From Leptobrachium leishanense (Eukaryota; Chordata; Amphibia; Anura; Megophryidae), in the NCBI GenBank assembly GCA_009667805.1, contig CM019069.1, positions 56,796,422-56,860,421 of the forward strand: a stretch of 64,000 nucleotides of DNA, written 5' to 3'. How positions within the stretch are numbered: the first letter of the stretch is position 1; the number at the start of each line of letters is the position of its first letter. Below are positions 47,099-58,639 of the stretch, in pieces. Both the position numbers and the translations under genes were made by a program. The notes beneath the pieces were generated by a model, which saw only the letters and a program-made list of their open reading frames with translations, was not told the DNA's origin and searched no databases.

Positions 47099-47245
47099 CT
47101 GGGAAGCATTTAAAGAGAGAGAAAATTACATAGGCATTAAAAATGAAAAAACACACACATTTCCTTTCACAGCAGCCCCACAGACCCCTCCAGCATTATA
47201 TAACAGTTCACACGATTAATATTTTCAGTAAACTATGACCTAAAG

Positions 47246-47345
47246 CAGGGGTCAACAACCTTGGCTCTCCAGATGTTTTGGAACTGCATCTCCCAATACC
47301 CAGGTTGAGCCTCACAGGAAAAAGTTCCAAAACATCTAGGAGGGC
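47246..47345. mobile_element. hAT-like MITE, family A, truncated at right
   Basis: The left end caggggtcaacaaccttggc and the inner atgttttggaactgcatct are typical. The right side has agttccaaaacatctagg but loses the terminal ggttgctgaccc. Confidence 0.65.
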
Positions 47346-47359
47346 CCAGTTGTGGAAGA

Positions 47360-50300
47360 TACATTACTCTGAAACTGGATTTGTTGCTAGACACCAGGCA
47401 TTTTACGAAACCATGCTTTTAATATATACAAAATCTCAGCTCTATACTTTGTTCCTGCAATTTCATATACTATTGAGACGAGTAACCAATTTTAGAACTC
47501 CCATAAATGTCAATGGGAGCGCCACACACATCTCACACCCCCCCCCCCTCATATAGTACAGAGATTGCAAAGACTTTTCCAATGTGGGAAAATACAATTA
47601 TCCAGATCATTTAATAAACAGAAAATTTTGAATCATACTGTAGAAAATGGTTCATAAGATTTCCACTAAATATTTTAAATTGATTTCTACGAGCTATACA
47701 ACAGGAAGACTTGAGACGATGGGGGATATTCACTAATCACAACTGTTGCAACAATGATAAACTTTGGTGATCCAGAGAGAAACTGAAATAAGACGACGCA
47801 GATTCTCCTACGGTTCTTTAAAATTTCACATACTGTGTCAAAGTTTAATGTAGTTGCAACAATGGTGCTTTTTGGGGAAGTCCCAATCCGATCCCAAGGT
47901 TTGGGACCTGTTCACATTTGAGATCGGCTTTTTCAAGCTGATCCGATCAACAGGTCCGAGACCTGACGGGCAGCAAGACTCCCAGCCTCGGCATTCACTC
48001 ACGGCATCGTCCCTACCTGCTTGAGCATCATGAAGATGTGGAAAGACTCTTTAGTCTCTCGGCTGGAGTCCAGGTGCCTTGTCTTTCCTGTCCACCTGAT
48101 GACCCCATGAGCAGACAGAAAAGACTCTGCACGTGAATTCAGAGGCTTCAGGACTCCGTTTCATGAGTGATCCAATGGCGCGGCCTCAGGACATGTGGTA
48201 TCAGATCAGGACTCTGTATTGGCCGACCACAAACACCAAAATAGCGATCAGGACATCCTTAGTGATTTTCATTGTTGTTTTAAACAACTATTGGTTAAAA
48301 ACTTCTAATTCAAGCAGCTGCTAACAAGAATAAAAGCACCAAAATAGTATTGGGGATCTGCTCCTCAAATGCAACAGCACAATGTATTCTAGGTATAGAT
48401 CAGAGCTGCACAACATACGACCTGCAGTAGAATTTCAAGCAGCCCGCGAGAGGGAGCGGGTGCTTATGTTGGCTGCCATGTAACTGAGCTATAAAAGATG
48501 ACTGCCGTGCATTGCTGCACCGAAGGTCCTGGTCGCTTTCCAATCAGCTTAGACCACATTGAATGTACGGAGTTGGTCCGCCAGAGGTCCCCTCTATACA
48601 GCCTGAGCTGATCCAAGTGGAGCTCTCTGAATCACTCTCTTCCTGCCCGCACAGAGCTTGGAGGAAGTGACCATATAACGTGTCACTTCCTCCCAGCTCT
48701 CGGTGGTAACCGCGCGGGAGGGAAGAGAGGTAAGCTTGGGGAATGAGGTGAACTGAACCTGAATTGGGGGGGGGTGAAATGGACATGATATGGTATGCAC
48801 TGAAAGGGGTTAAATAGGTGGGGAATGGGGTGAAATAGACATGAAAGATGTCAAGGGATGAATTTGGCTGTAAGCAGTAAGTATACCTTCATTACTGGGA
48901 AAGTGAGGCGCTAAAAACCTTTGGCCTGAAGAAGTTCATCCTATTCTAATTCCGGCCCCTACCTACTGCCAAAGCTGTGCAGGTCTGGTATAGATGGTGG
49001 ATCTGCGTGCCCTCTGCATCAAAAAAGAGCAATGCACCAAATCATAAACATACTTAGTGTGCAAGGATGCATCCAGTCTCAGGGCAGCCAGCTCCATGTA
49101 GTCTTCAATATACACAAGAAGGGCCGGGTACTCCATGCAGGTGGAGCCTTTCTCAAGCTGGCGCAAAGGCTTAGCTCCAAGAAGCTCAGATCAGCAAGTG
49201 CTAACTGGAAACAATTGTGGACCTAGGTCCCTCCAATGGCCTCAGTGCGCTGAAAAGGATTACTAAATAACTACATTTACAATTTTAGTTGAAAACCCTG
49301 TAATCTCGCTAAACTGATCTCGATCCCATTTCCCCTCCCACTCAACAACAGGCATCCCATCCCTGCCGTGAACATGGATAATAAGAATCACAGCTGAGTC
49401 CATACTGAAAGAAAATAAGGATCAACTCTTTGTAGGCAGAAAAATGGGGGGGGGGGGGTTTACTACCTTTTTCGAATATAGACCTAAGATTAAAAAAAAA
49501 TGTGCATGTGCTCATCTACCTTAGCGACAAGCAGAAATACTGAGAAAGCCATGCCTGATGTACGTCAGCTTCACTGACTTCCACCTACACACACACAGCA
49601 CAGAATTGCTCTCCGTGCTCAAAGCAGATTTTTAATTAGCATGGAAGGATGGGGAGGATGGGCGTGAGACGCGGTTTCTTCACAAGAGCTGTATTGCAGA
49701 CTGCAATTTTGGAGATGGATATGAAAAACCCACTTGGCCACATGGGGGGGGGGGTAGTCAATTTAAAAAAACATTCATGAAAAATGCCTTTGACGACTCA
49801 AACCCTATAGGGAAGGTGTAATATCTGAGCTGTAAAAACCAGGTTTAATACAGGAACTGGGCATATGGTATCAGTTGGCCATATGGGGAGGGGGGCGCGA
49901 AAGTCAATGATTACCTTTTACAAGCCATGAAAACCTGGAACCAGACCTTGAGCATTTAAAGAACAATCTAGGTTTAAAAAAAAAGGGAAAGAGGGGGCTC
50001 AGAGGGGGTTAAAGGACAGCACTTCTTTAGCCATACATTCTAGTCCTTCCACTTGCACCAAATACCTTTATAAAAGCAAGGTGGTGTCCCATGTCCCCGT
50101 CCAGGTGACACCTTAAGCTGCTTTGATCATTGATGTCATGTATTTTGCAAAACCCATGAAAAGTGATCATCATAGTACTGAAAGGTTGTCCAGAGGGAGC
50201 CGAATTATGTCCACTTTGGAAGGCCTCACAGTCGACGGTCAGCTGGGGCAAAAACACTCAGCACACCATGACCGTTTAAATTCAACAGATAAAGGGCCAA

Positions 50301-50370
50301 TACCATCAAAAAAATGAAATGTCCTTTGTTTATTTGATGTTGCTGATATCTTACATGTGCTTTTTTTTTC
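47360..50370. other. Intron or upstream sequence, no firm feature
   Basis: No exon of NCKAP1 was found. A GC-richer stretch at 47900-48140 contains a minus-strand open segment ESFHIFMMLKQ followed by a GT, without a recognisable family. The 48400-48730 block is also GC-richer and may be a repeat. Poly-G runs lie near 48766, 49447 and 49745. Confidence 0.45.
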
Positions 50371-50375
50371 TCTTG

Positions 50376-51150
50376 TATGTTCATATGTGTCACTGGGTGC
50401 ATTCATTTTGTGATCTTTTGTGTTGTAAGCTGCCCCCCACCCCCAGTATGTTTCCATCACTTGCTCCTCACTGTGTGGCTTGGGCCATAGAATGGAGTCT
50501 ATTGGTCAGTCACCAACTCACATCAAATGCATTGTATGGGATGTATTCAAGGGACATCACCAGGGGTAGAAGTATTTTAAACTCCTTGTTATATCTCATT
50601 CAGCTGCCATCGCTTAGTTACCCTGGGGTACAATATCGTCCTGCCACCTTATCTAATCATTCCCTGCTCCACATTATTAACTGTTTAACCCTTTTAAGCA
50701 GTGGGGTGTACAAAGCTGTCCCAGCGACAGGAGGGACTTGAACGCCGCTGGGCGGCATAGCACGTCCCGCTGAAGTCTATGGGCGCACCAGGCCCACCCA
50801 ACAGTTGTCTCGCAGTGAACATCATTCGCTGCCACGGGATGACCTGAATTCAGGCTGTCCCCCTGCAGCCAATGAAGTCCACCACAGCAGCCGAGGAGTG
50901 GGATGTACTAGAATGTCCCTCCGGCCGTGTGGTAAGGGGATTAAATAAACACAGTCTACAAAGCAAAGCTTTTGGTAAAGGTTTCATCATGGGGAAAAAT
51001 ACAAAAAAAAAAAAAAACACGACATCAAAACCTTTATTTTCCCTTTTTTTACATACAAATACTTCAAAGAAAAAAAAAAACAGCAGCGTGTGTTTTATTT
51101 GTAATGTATAAGTAACCTAGTTACAGCTTATGTAAGTGGTACTGCTCCTT
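50376..51150. repeat. Dispersed repeat E, copy 1, with nested TTAA element
   Basis: It matches 60730-61262 in order: tttgtgatcttttgtgttgt, ccatagaatg, aagggacatcacc or aaaggacatcacc, ttatatctcattcag or gtcatatctcactcag, ccttatcta, and a distal tttgtaatg and acagcttatg block. Copy 1 is interrupted by the 50685-50944 element. Class unknown. Confidence 0.75.
50685..50944. mobile_element. TTAA-flanked MITE nested in repeat E
   Basis: TTAAccctttt at the left and aaggggaTTAA at the right. The homologous site in copy 2 (near 61046, gtgtttaacaaag) has a single TTAA and no insert, which supports piggyBac-like insertion. Confidence 0.7.
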
Positions 51151-51159
51151 TAATCTAAT

Positions 51160-52460
51160 AACCTAGAGTCCTACTCCAATGTTGCGGCAAAAAGGGGAGA
51201 CTGCAAGTAAAAAAATCTGCACCTGCAGTTTCTCAGCATCTCCCGTTTTGTGTGCCTATTCCAAGGCAGGTGCTCAATTAGCGCCTAACCCCAGAAGGAA
51301 GAACAGTGCAAGCCGATACTTGTAGCAGCATTCTGCACCGCCAAGAGTATCAGTTCCTGAGGTCCATATGACTGAGTGCTGTGCGTCCAGGCTGCAAGAT
51401 CGTGAAGCGCAAAGGGACTAGAAACTATTTGACCCCAGTCCCTCTCTACACCCAGCAAGAAGTGTGCGACTCAGGCTGCCCACTGAACCACAGGTCGAGA
51501 GGAGAGTATGGGATTTTTTTGGGCGGGGGTGGGGGGGGGGTTTAGAACAGTGTGTTAAGTGATTTTGTTTAAGCAAAACCACATAACACCAGCTCTTGAC
51601 GAAATAGTGAAATACCATTTCCCAGGTGCAAGCGCAAGTTACCTTGGAATAGCATGAACAAGGACGTGGAGGTGCAAATTAACACCTTCTATACAAAGAA
51701 TAGGAGACTTCAATTTACGGTAATCAATCGCAAAGGAGCACTACACTTCATAATAGCAATTCCATTCGTTAAGACAACTTGTCAAAATGTAATGTATAAT
51801 GCCTCAAGAAGTTATCTTAAATCGCCAACCTTGGAACAGGGCTCAGAGCTTTTCTTTAAGAGAAGAATCATCTTAAAAGGAATATATAGATTTTGGTTCT
51901 TGATCGCAGCCTGTAAGAATAGGTCTCCACCTAATTCAAGCATCAATCAATATGGGAATGTTTCTTAGAGTCCTGCACTCTGTAGATGGATAATGGACAA
52001 AAGGATTAAGACCCCAGTTCGTGCACAGACATTGACTTCATGGTCAATAAATGCAAAAACGTTGGTCTTCGCCCTGAAAACAGATTTAAAAAAAAAAATC
52101 AGAGTGCCATGGGTCATTTAAACATTGTTCAAAGTCAGTGGGCACTATAAGACATGCAGGATAAGGACTTTACCTAATGACTCATTAGATGGAAATCAGC
52201 ACACCAGGGCTTAATAAAGGGCTTGACAAATTTTTATTTGAATCTAGGAGCCAGCTACAAAAGTTAGGAGCCAGGTTTTTCTTCACACTAAAAGCTTTAC
52301 TTCCCACAACTAAAAAGATACACCGATACCAATTTTTTTAAGACCAAGTACCGATACGTGACCGCTTTCCAATAAATAACTTAGCATTTTGCTGAAAGCC
52401 TGTCAATTTATGATATTGAAATGTATGGACAGACACACACCTTACATTGCTGACCTCAGA
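51160..52460. other. Unclassified; possible hAT fragments near 52220 and 52317
   Basis: gatacaccgataccaa at 52318 resembles the terminal repeat of the 53993-54694 element. gcttgacaaatttttatttg at 52222 may be another element end. No complete element could be delimited. Confidence 0.4.
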
Positions 52461-53051
52461 CACAGGACGGCTGGCAGAATGCATTAACAGCATTCTGCCA
52501 GGCTTCTCCAGCTGGTGCAGCGTTCCAGCGAGCGGCTGCCGGCAAAGGTTGTAAGGCGGCCACTCACCAAGTCCTCCAGTCGCGCTCTCGCGAGATCTGC
52601 AAGGTCTAATGATATAATTTGCCTAGGTCTACTTCTAAAACAACTTCAAAACATGAGCACGAAAACTGTCAAAATGAACCAAGCACACGGGTGGAATGGC
52701 TCAGCAGCAAAAGGGTTAAAGAAGGGGTTACTTCAAGCCAGAAATGAACAGCTGAAAAGTCTAATTTTAAAAACATCAAAGTCTTCACAAATGACACAGC
52801 AGGGATGTTTCAGTAACAAGTGTAACACCACCCCTGTAAGGGCATGGAAGAACAAGTGCCAACACATCCAGAGGAAGAACACCTTGTGTAATTGATGTCC
52901 CATCGCATACAGATGTCGATACTGGATGCATGGATGGGAGATATGTTGCAAACAAGATTATCAGGCTCTCTCAGACATCTTGATACATACAGTATATTTA
53001 GAATATTTTTTTAAGCTTCAGAAGACAAAGCACTACCATCCTTAAATTGTT

Positions 53052-53930
53052 GTAGCGTTGTGTTATTATTCTTTATATAGCGCCAGCTTATTCCGCAGCG
53101 TTGTACAATGGGCACAATATAGACAGGGTTACAATACATTGAACAACATTTGACAAACCAGTACAGCAGGAAACGAGGGCCATATTCCTGTGGGAATTTA
53201 CAATCTAGAAGGGTTGGGGGAGAAAACAGGAGAGGGCTGCAAGGCGACAGTGATGGGCTGCAAGGCGACAGTGATGGGCTGCAAGGCGACAGTGATGGGC
53301 TGCAAGGCGACAGTGATGGGCTGCAAGGCGACAGTGATGGGCTGCAAGGCGACAGTGATGGGCTGCAAGGCGACAGTGATGGGCTGCAAGGCGACAGTGA
53401 TGGGCTGCAAGGCGACAGTGATGGGCTGCAAGGCGACAGTGATGGGCTGCAAGGCGACAGTAATGGGCTGCAAGGCGACAGTGATGGGCTGCAAGGCGAC
53501 AGTGATGGGCTGCAAGGCGACAGTGAGGGGCATCAGTGAGTTGGGTGGTAGGCTTCCCTAAAATAGGAATGTCTTAAGGGAGCATTTGAAGGAAAGGAAA
53601 GTAGGGGAAAGTCTAACAGTATGAGGGAGATCGTTCCAGAGGATGGGGGCTGCATGTGAGAAATCCTGCAGTCTATCAAGGTAAGAGGTGATGCAGGGAG
53701 AAGCCAGGCGCAGGTCACTATTTGATCTTAGGGAGCGGGCTGGAGTGTATTTGGTGATTAGTGAGGACAGGTAGTGGGGAGCTGAGTTAGTGAGAGCTTT
53801 GTAGGTCAGAGTAAGGATTTTGAATTCAATTCTGCAGTGGATGGGGAGCCAGTGAAGGGATTTGCAGACGAACAGCAGAGAGCGAGCGACGGGTGAGGTG
53901 GATGAGTCTGGCAGAGACTGTATTAACGTC
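53052..53930 (-). mobile_element. LINE 3'-end copy with internal tandem expansion
   Basis: It runs parallel to 54960-55550: tatagcgccagcttattccg, gggttacaatacattgaaca, gagttgggtggtaggcttcc, gagcgggctggagtgtattt and tgaattcaattctgcagtgg. On the minus strand this is the end of the RT ORF and the 3' UTR. It differs by the 14-unit 21-bp array. Confidence 0.88.
53236..53529. repeat. 21-bp tandem repeat, 14 units
   Basis: Unit gctgcaaggcgacagtgatgg repeated exactly 14 times with only a few substitutions (one taatgg unit, last unit tgaggg). The corresponding point of the 54898-57040 LINE has a single related copy (actgtaaggtgagagtgatt). The seven-residue open frames on both strands are by-products. 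Confidence 0.97.
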
Positions 53931-53992
53931 TTATTCTGGGGAAGGCTCTATTTCAGTTTGTTCCCAGTCTCCCTCTGGACCACCCTTTTCGC

Positions 53993-54521
53993 TAGGGTTG
54001 CACCGATACTAGTATCGGGGTCGATACCGGGTACTGCAGGAGTACTTGGTACTCGTGTAGTACCCCCGATATCTTTCCCGATACCGGAAGCCGGCATTCG
54101 AGGGGCTGCGGCGGCTGTCCGAATGCTCTATCGGCATTCAGACAGCCGCCCCTGGAGCTGCTCTCTGCGATACTTACCTTCCTGAGCGACGCCGGGAATG
54201 TCTCCGCGCGTGCGCTCGTTGGAAGGACACCAGCCGCGACCACGTGATCGCGGCTGGGGTCCTTCCAACGAGCACACGCGGAGACTTTCCCGGCGTCGCT
54301 CAGGAAGGTAAGTGAACACCGTGAGCAGCTGCAGGGCCTGTCCGAATGCCGATAGAGCAGTCGGACAGGCCCTGCAGCTGCTCTCCGCGATGATACTTAG
54401 CTTCCTGGGCGACGCCGGGAAAGTTTCCGCGCGCGCTGAGACATTCACGGCGTCGCTCAGGAAGGTAAGTATCGTCGCCGGGGGGGGGGGGGAATCCATG
54501 AGCTGGGGGGCATATCATCAT

Positions 54522-54562
<41 letters not shown>

Positions 54563-54694
54563 CATTTTTACATGGTCTGTTCTTATTGGAAAGCGCCACA
54601 TGACATTAAAGAAAAGTATCGGTACTCGTATCGGTGAGTACTTTTAAAAAGTATCGGTACTCGGTCTTAAAAAAGTGGTATCGGTGCATCCCTA
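53993..54694. mobile_element. Non-autonomous hAT element, 702 bp, perfect 8-bp target duplication
   Basis: The ends tagggttgcaccgatac and gtatcggtgcatcccta are inverted copies. cttttcgc flanks both sides (53985-53992 and 54695-54702). The interior has several inverted pairs, a long one around ccgcgaccacgtgatcgcgg, a poly-G run at 54480 and a (TA)n tract at 54523-54555. No transposase. Confidence 0.92.
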
Positions 54695-54897
54695 CTTTTC
54701 GCCATGGGAAGAGAGGAAAGCGTGATTTTTTTTTTTTTGGAGGGTTTGGAGCATCTTGATTTTGCATTTGCAGGATCATTTAGCACCAGCTTTTAGGAGT
54801 TAAGATTTTGGCTTTCCTCGACCCGATGGTAAATTGCACCTGCAAAACGTTTTCAACCGACTGTAGCATCAAGATCAGAATAAATCGATGCCAGACA

Positions 54898-54935
54898 TTA
54901 AACTTACTTATTATTATTATTATTTATTATTATTA

Positions 54936-54968
<33 letters not shown>
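54898..54968. repeat. ATT microsatellite at the LINE 3' end
   Basis: A trinucleotide (tta/att)n tract lies directly next to the LINE 3' terminus (tataaagcgccagcatattc), consistent with tail-derived microsatellite growth. Confidence 0.9.
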
Positions 54969-54969
<1 letters not shown>

Positions 54970-57040
54970 TTATAAAGCGCCAGCATATTCCGCAGCGCTG
55001 TACAATAAGCACAGTACAGACAGGGTTACAATACATTGAACAACATTTGACAAACAGTACAGGAGGAGATGAGGGCCCTATTCCCGTAGGAACTCACAAT
55101 CTAGGAGGGTTGGGGTTGGAAACAGGAGGAGAGGACTGTAAGGTGAGAGTGATTGATGGTTGCGTCAGTGAGTTGGGTGGTAGGCTTCCCTAAATAGGAA
55201 TGTTTTCAGGGAGCGTTTGAAGGAAGAGAAGTTAGGGGAAAGTCTGACAGCACGAGGGGAGCGTTCCAGAGAGTGGGGGCTGCGCGTGAGAAATCCTGCA
55301 GTCTATCATGGGAAGAGGTGATGCGGGGAGAAGCTAGGCGCAGGTCACTGTTTGACCTTAGGGAGCGGGCTGGGGTGTATTTGGTGATTAGTGAGGACAG
55401 GTAGTGGGGCGCTGAGTTAGTGAGGGTTTTGTAGGTAAGGATAAGGATTTTGAACTTAATTCTGCAGTGGATGGGGAGCCAGTGAAGGGACTCGCAGAGG
55501 GGAGCGGCAGAGACAGAGCGGCGGGTGAGGTGAATTAGCCTGGCGGAGGCGTTCAGGATGGATTGTAGGGGGGAGAGGCGGGACAGAGGGAGGCCAGATA
55601 AGAGATTATTGCAATAGTCGAGTCGGGAGATTACCAGGGCGTGTATGAGTTGTTTTGTGGTGACAGCGGTAAGAAATGGCCGAATTCTGGAAATATTACG
55701 CAGTTGGTATCGGCAGGAGGAGGAAAGAGACTTGATGTGGGGGATGAAGGAAAGAGCAGAGTCCAGTGTAACTCCAAGACAGCGAACTTGGTTTGATGGG
55801 GAGATGGTGATACCCTCCACCGTGATAGAGAAGTCAGGAGGTGGGGAGGCATTAGAGGGAGGAATAAGTAGGAGCTCAGTCTTTGACATGTTGATCTTTA
55901 GGTGGTGGGAGGCCATCCAGGAGGAGATGCCAGATAAACAGTCACTGACTTTTGAAAGGACAGGGGGAGAGAGATCAGGGGTAGAGAGGTAGATCTGAGT
56001 GTCATCAGCGTAGAGGTGGTAATTAAAGCCAAAGCTGTTGATGATTTTGCCCAGGGAGGAGGTGTAGATGGAAAAGAGCAGAGGACCAAGGACAGAGCCT
56101 TGAGGTACACCAACAGATAGAGGCAATGAAGAGGAGGAGTTACCAGCAAAGGACACACAGAAGGACCTGTTGGATAAATAGGAGTCAACCCAAGCAAGTG
56201 CAGTGTCACCGAGACCCAGAGAGTTGAGGGTCTGTAGAAGGAGGGGGTGGTCAACAGTGTCAAAAGCAGCCGAGAGGTCAAGCAGGATGAGAAGAGAATA
56301 GTGGCCGTGTTTTTAGCAGTTAGGAGGTCGTTGGTGACTTTGGTGAGGGCAGTTTCAGTTGAGTGTAGCGGACGGAAGCCAGATTGCAGGGGGTCAAGTA
56401 GGGAATTGGAGGACAGGAAGAGGGAGAGGCGGTTGAAGACTAGTTTTTCTAAGAGCTTTGATGTGAAGGGAAGCAGGGATACAGGGCGGTAGTTGGATGG
56501 AGAGTTGGTGTCTAGGGATGGTTTCTTTAGTAAAGGGGTAACTAGCGCGTGTTTGAAGGCGGATGGAAAGGAGCCAGTGGAGAGAGATAGGTTGAAGATG
56601 TGTGTGAGAGCAGGGGTGAGGGAGGAGGAGAGGGGAGGAATTAGATGTGAGGGAATGGGTCGAGCGGGCACGTGGTGAGATGTGAGGAGGACAATAAGGA
56701 ATTGACTTCCTCCTCAGTGGTTGGGAGGAAGCGGCAGAGGTGGCAGAGGGGACCTGTGGGAGTGGAGGTGGCAGATAACTATCTTGTGTAGGGATGTTGC
56801 TTCTGATAGTTAGAGTTTTACTGAGGAAGTAGTCTGCCAGGTCTTGAGCGCTGAAGGCAGCTGAGGGGGGAGGTGCAGGTGGGTGGAGGAGGGTGTTGAA
56901 GGTGGACCAGAGCCGTTTAGGGTTGGAGGACAGCGTAGATATAAGAGATGAGAAGAAGGATTGTTTGGCCAAGTGGAGGGCAGAGGTGTGATGACCGGAG
57001 AATAAACTTGAAGTGAACAAGTTCACTTCTAGTGCCAACG
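54969..57040 (-). mobile_element. LINE (L2/CR1-like), 5'-truncated, sense to NCKAP1
   Basis: Minus-strand frames 56394-57038, 55898-56671 and 55206-56156 together cover most of an RT domain: [82 protein letters not shown] (catalytic ADD), then [13 protein letters not shown] and [12 protein letters not shown]. The changes of frame show at least two indels. The endonuclease half is missing. It ends at the microsatellite on its 3' side. Confidence 0.92.
55206..56156 (-). pseudogene. LINE reverse transcriptase, C-terminal part
   Basis: The 316-codon frame carries [14 protein letters not shown] near residue 15, YADD at 49-52 and the thumb-like [16 protein letters not shown] region, running to [21 protein letters not shown] near its end. 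It is continuous but severed from the upstream fingers region by a frame change near 56150. Confidence 0.88.
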
Positions 57041-57044
57041 ATTA

Positions 57045-58450
57045 CAGAGATGGTGCTAATGTAGCAACTATGAAATGGAGCCCATGGTGGGTGTCGAAAA
57101 AGTACCTCTCCATTTATTCCACTAACTCAGTACTGTTATTTTTGCCTAGTAGAGAGTGCCATTAAATTGCAGTAAATAAAAAAACAACACAGCTTTGTAA
57201 AAAGCATTGACATTTTAAAAACCTGTCATACCACCAGCACCAATCATCTCTGATCAACCTTTCCTTCAGTGGTGCCATGTAATCCAAACGAACTGCAATG
57301 CAGCCATTTCATTGTTAACATGTGCGTGCCTCCTAAACTACAGTATTTAAACCCAACACAAAACCCGTGCAAGAAGAGTCTCTGGCTTGCTTAGTATGCA
57401 GCTTTCATTGAATCCTGAATACATGACCAGCCATTCACCAACCTTTCCAAAAAGAGAGCTTTATTCCCCCTCAACTTTACACAGTACAGTGAGACTGATG
57501 TTTGACTAAGGCACCCATACAAAAGCGATGAAAAGGGGGTTATTCACCAACCAGTGAATTGTTGGTACTTTGCAACTGAACTACAAATTTCAGACCAAAA
57601 TAGTCTATCTGCAGGAATTCTAATGCCCCAATTATGGCCTAAAATCTGAACCGCTGTTCAAGTGCCCAAACGGTTACCCAATTAAATTGTGCTTAATGTC
57701 CAGATGTGTAAAATACAAAAAGGAAAACCCCGAAATGGGTGTAGATTCAACAGTCAAATACAAATCATGCAAAACTAGGAATCGGGAGGTCTATTTCTAT
57801 GCTGCTCCGTAAATTCTTGTCCAAGGTAGTAATCAATGTCTGGCAGACATAGGTAAACCTCTTCACAGCGGAGGAAAGTCATAAATGCTCATTTTGTTAA
57901 GACTGCCACAAGGACAGTAACTGCATCCCCTGTATTAGGTCACTGGCGATGCTCACAAGTAAAACTTCGTAATCACTCCTGCACAGACATTTCATGTCAC
58001 AAATATTCTGTTAAAGTGACTCTACTGTAATAAATAGTTTTGGTTAATCTGATTTGTATGCATTATCCTAGCAAACGTACTAGTCAATGAGCTGCCAACA
58101 CCAATCATATCATGGACGCAGCGGCCTGAGCTAGCCCCAGTGCCAACGAACAGATACAGGTGAGCACGGCAGAGCTGTCTTGCTCTCTGTCGTCAGTGAC
58201 TCAGGTCAGCTTTGTTTCTTGTCAGTGTGTTCTCACTATGCAAACATGCCATTCCCCTCCAATGACTCAGTCCTGTGTCCCCCTTGTCCTCCTGTGTTCC
58301 AGTGTGACCCAGGTTTTACTTCTGCCTCTACTTTTGCTCTTGAAGACCTTTCAGCAGATTTTCTGAGATCCTGCCTCATCTGCTGTAATCGGGAAGTCTC
58401 GCTGGCAGATCTGTTGGACACAAAGATATCATGGCCAAATAGATGGTCTA
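57045..58450. other. No recognised feature
   Basis: AT-rich sequence with a CT-rich block at 58160-58330 that gives 68-113 codon plus-strand frames of low complexity. Nothing recognised. Confidence 0.5.
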
Positions 58451-58453
58451 AGC

Positions 58454-58623
58454 CAGTGTTTCTCAACTCCAGACCTCAAGTAGCCCTGACAGGCCAGATA
58501 TCTGAAGCACAGGTGATATGATTTGCTGCTCAGCGACTGCAGGATTCAGTCTGCATTTCCCCAAGGGAATCCTTGAAATCTGGCCTGCTAGGGGGACTTG
58601 AGGACTGGTGTTGAGAAACACTG
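58454..58623. mobile_element. hAT-like MITE, family B
   Basis: The ends cagtgtttctcaactccag and ggtgttgagaaacactg are inverted copies. Flanking gtctaagc (58446-58453) and gtctacgc (58624-58631) match at 7 of 8 positions. Confidence 0.8.
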
Positions 58624-58639
58624 GTCTACGCTACCCGCA

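Noticed and set aside
47930..48110. Minus-strand segment ESFHIFMMLKQ followed by GT as the missing NCKAP1 first exon
   Set aside because: It does not resemble the NCKAP1 N terminus, lacks an initiator context and has no clear acceptor or family.
53150..53561. Open frames of 111-129 codons with a seven-residue repeat
   Set aside because: They arise from the 21-bp tandem repeat in a LINE 3' end; both strands are open for the same reason.
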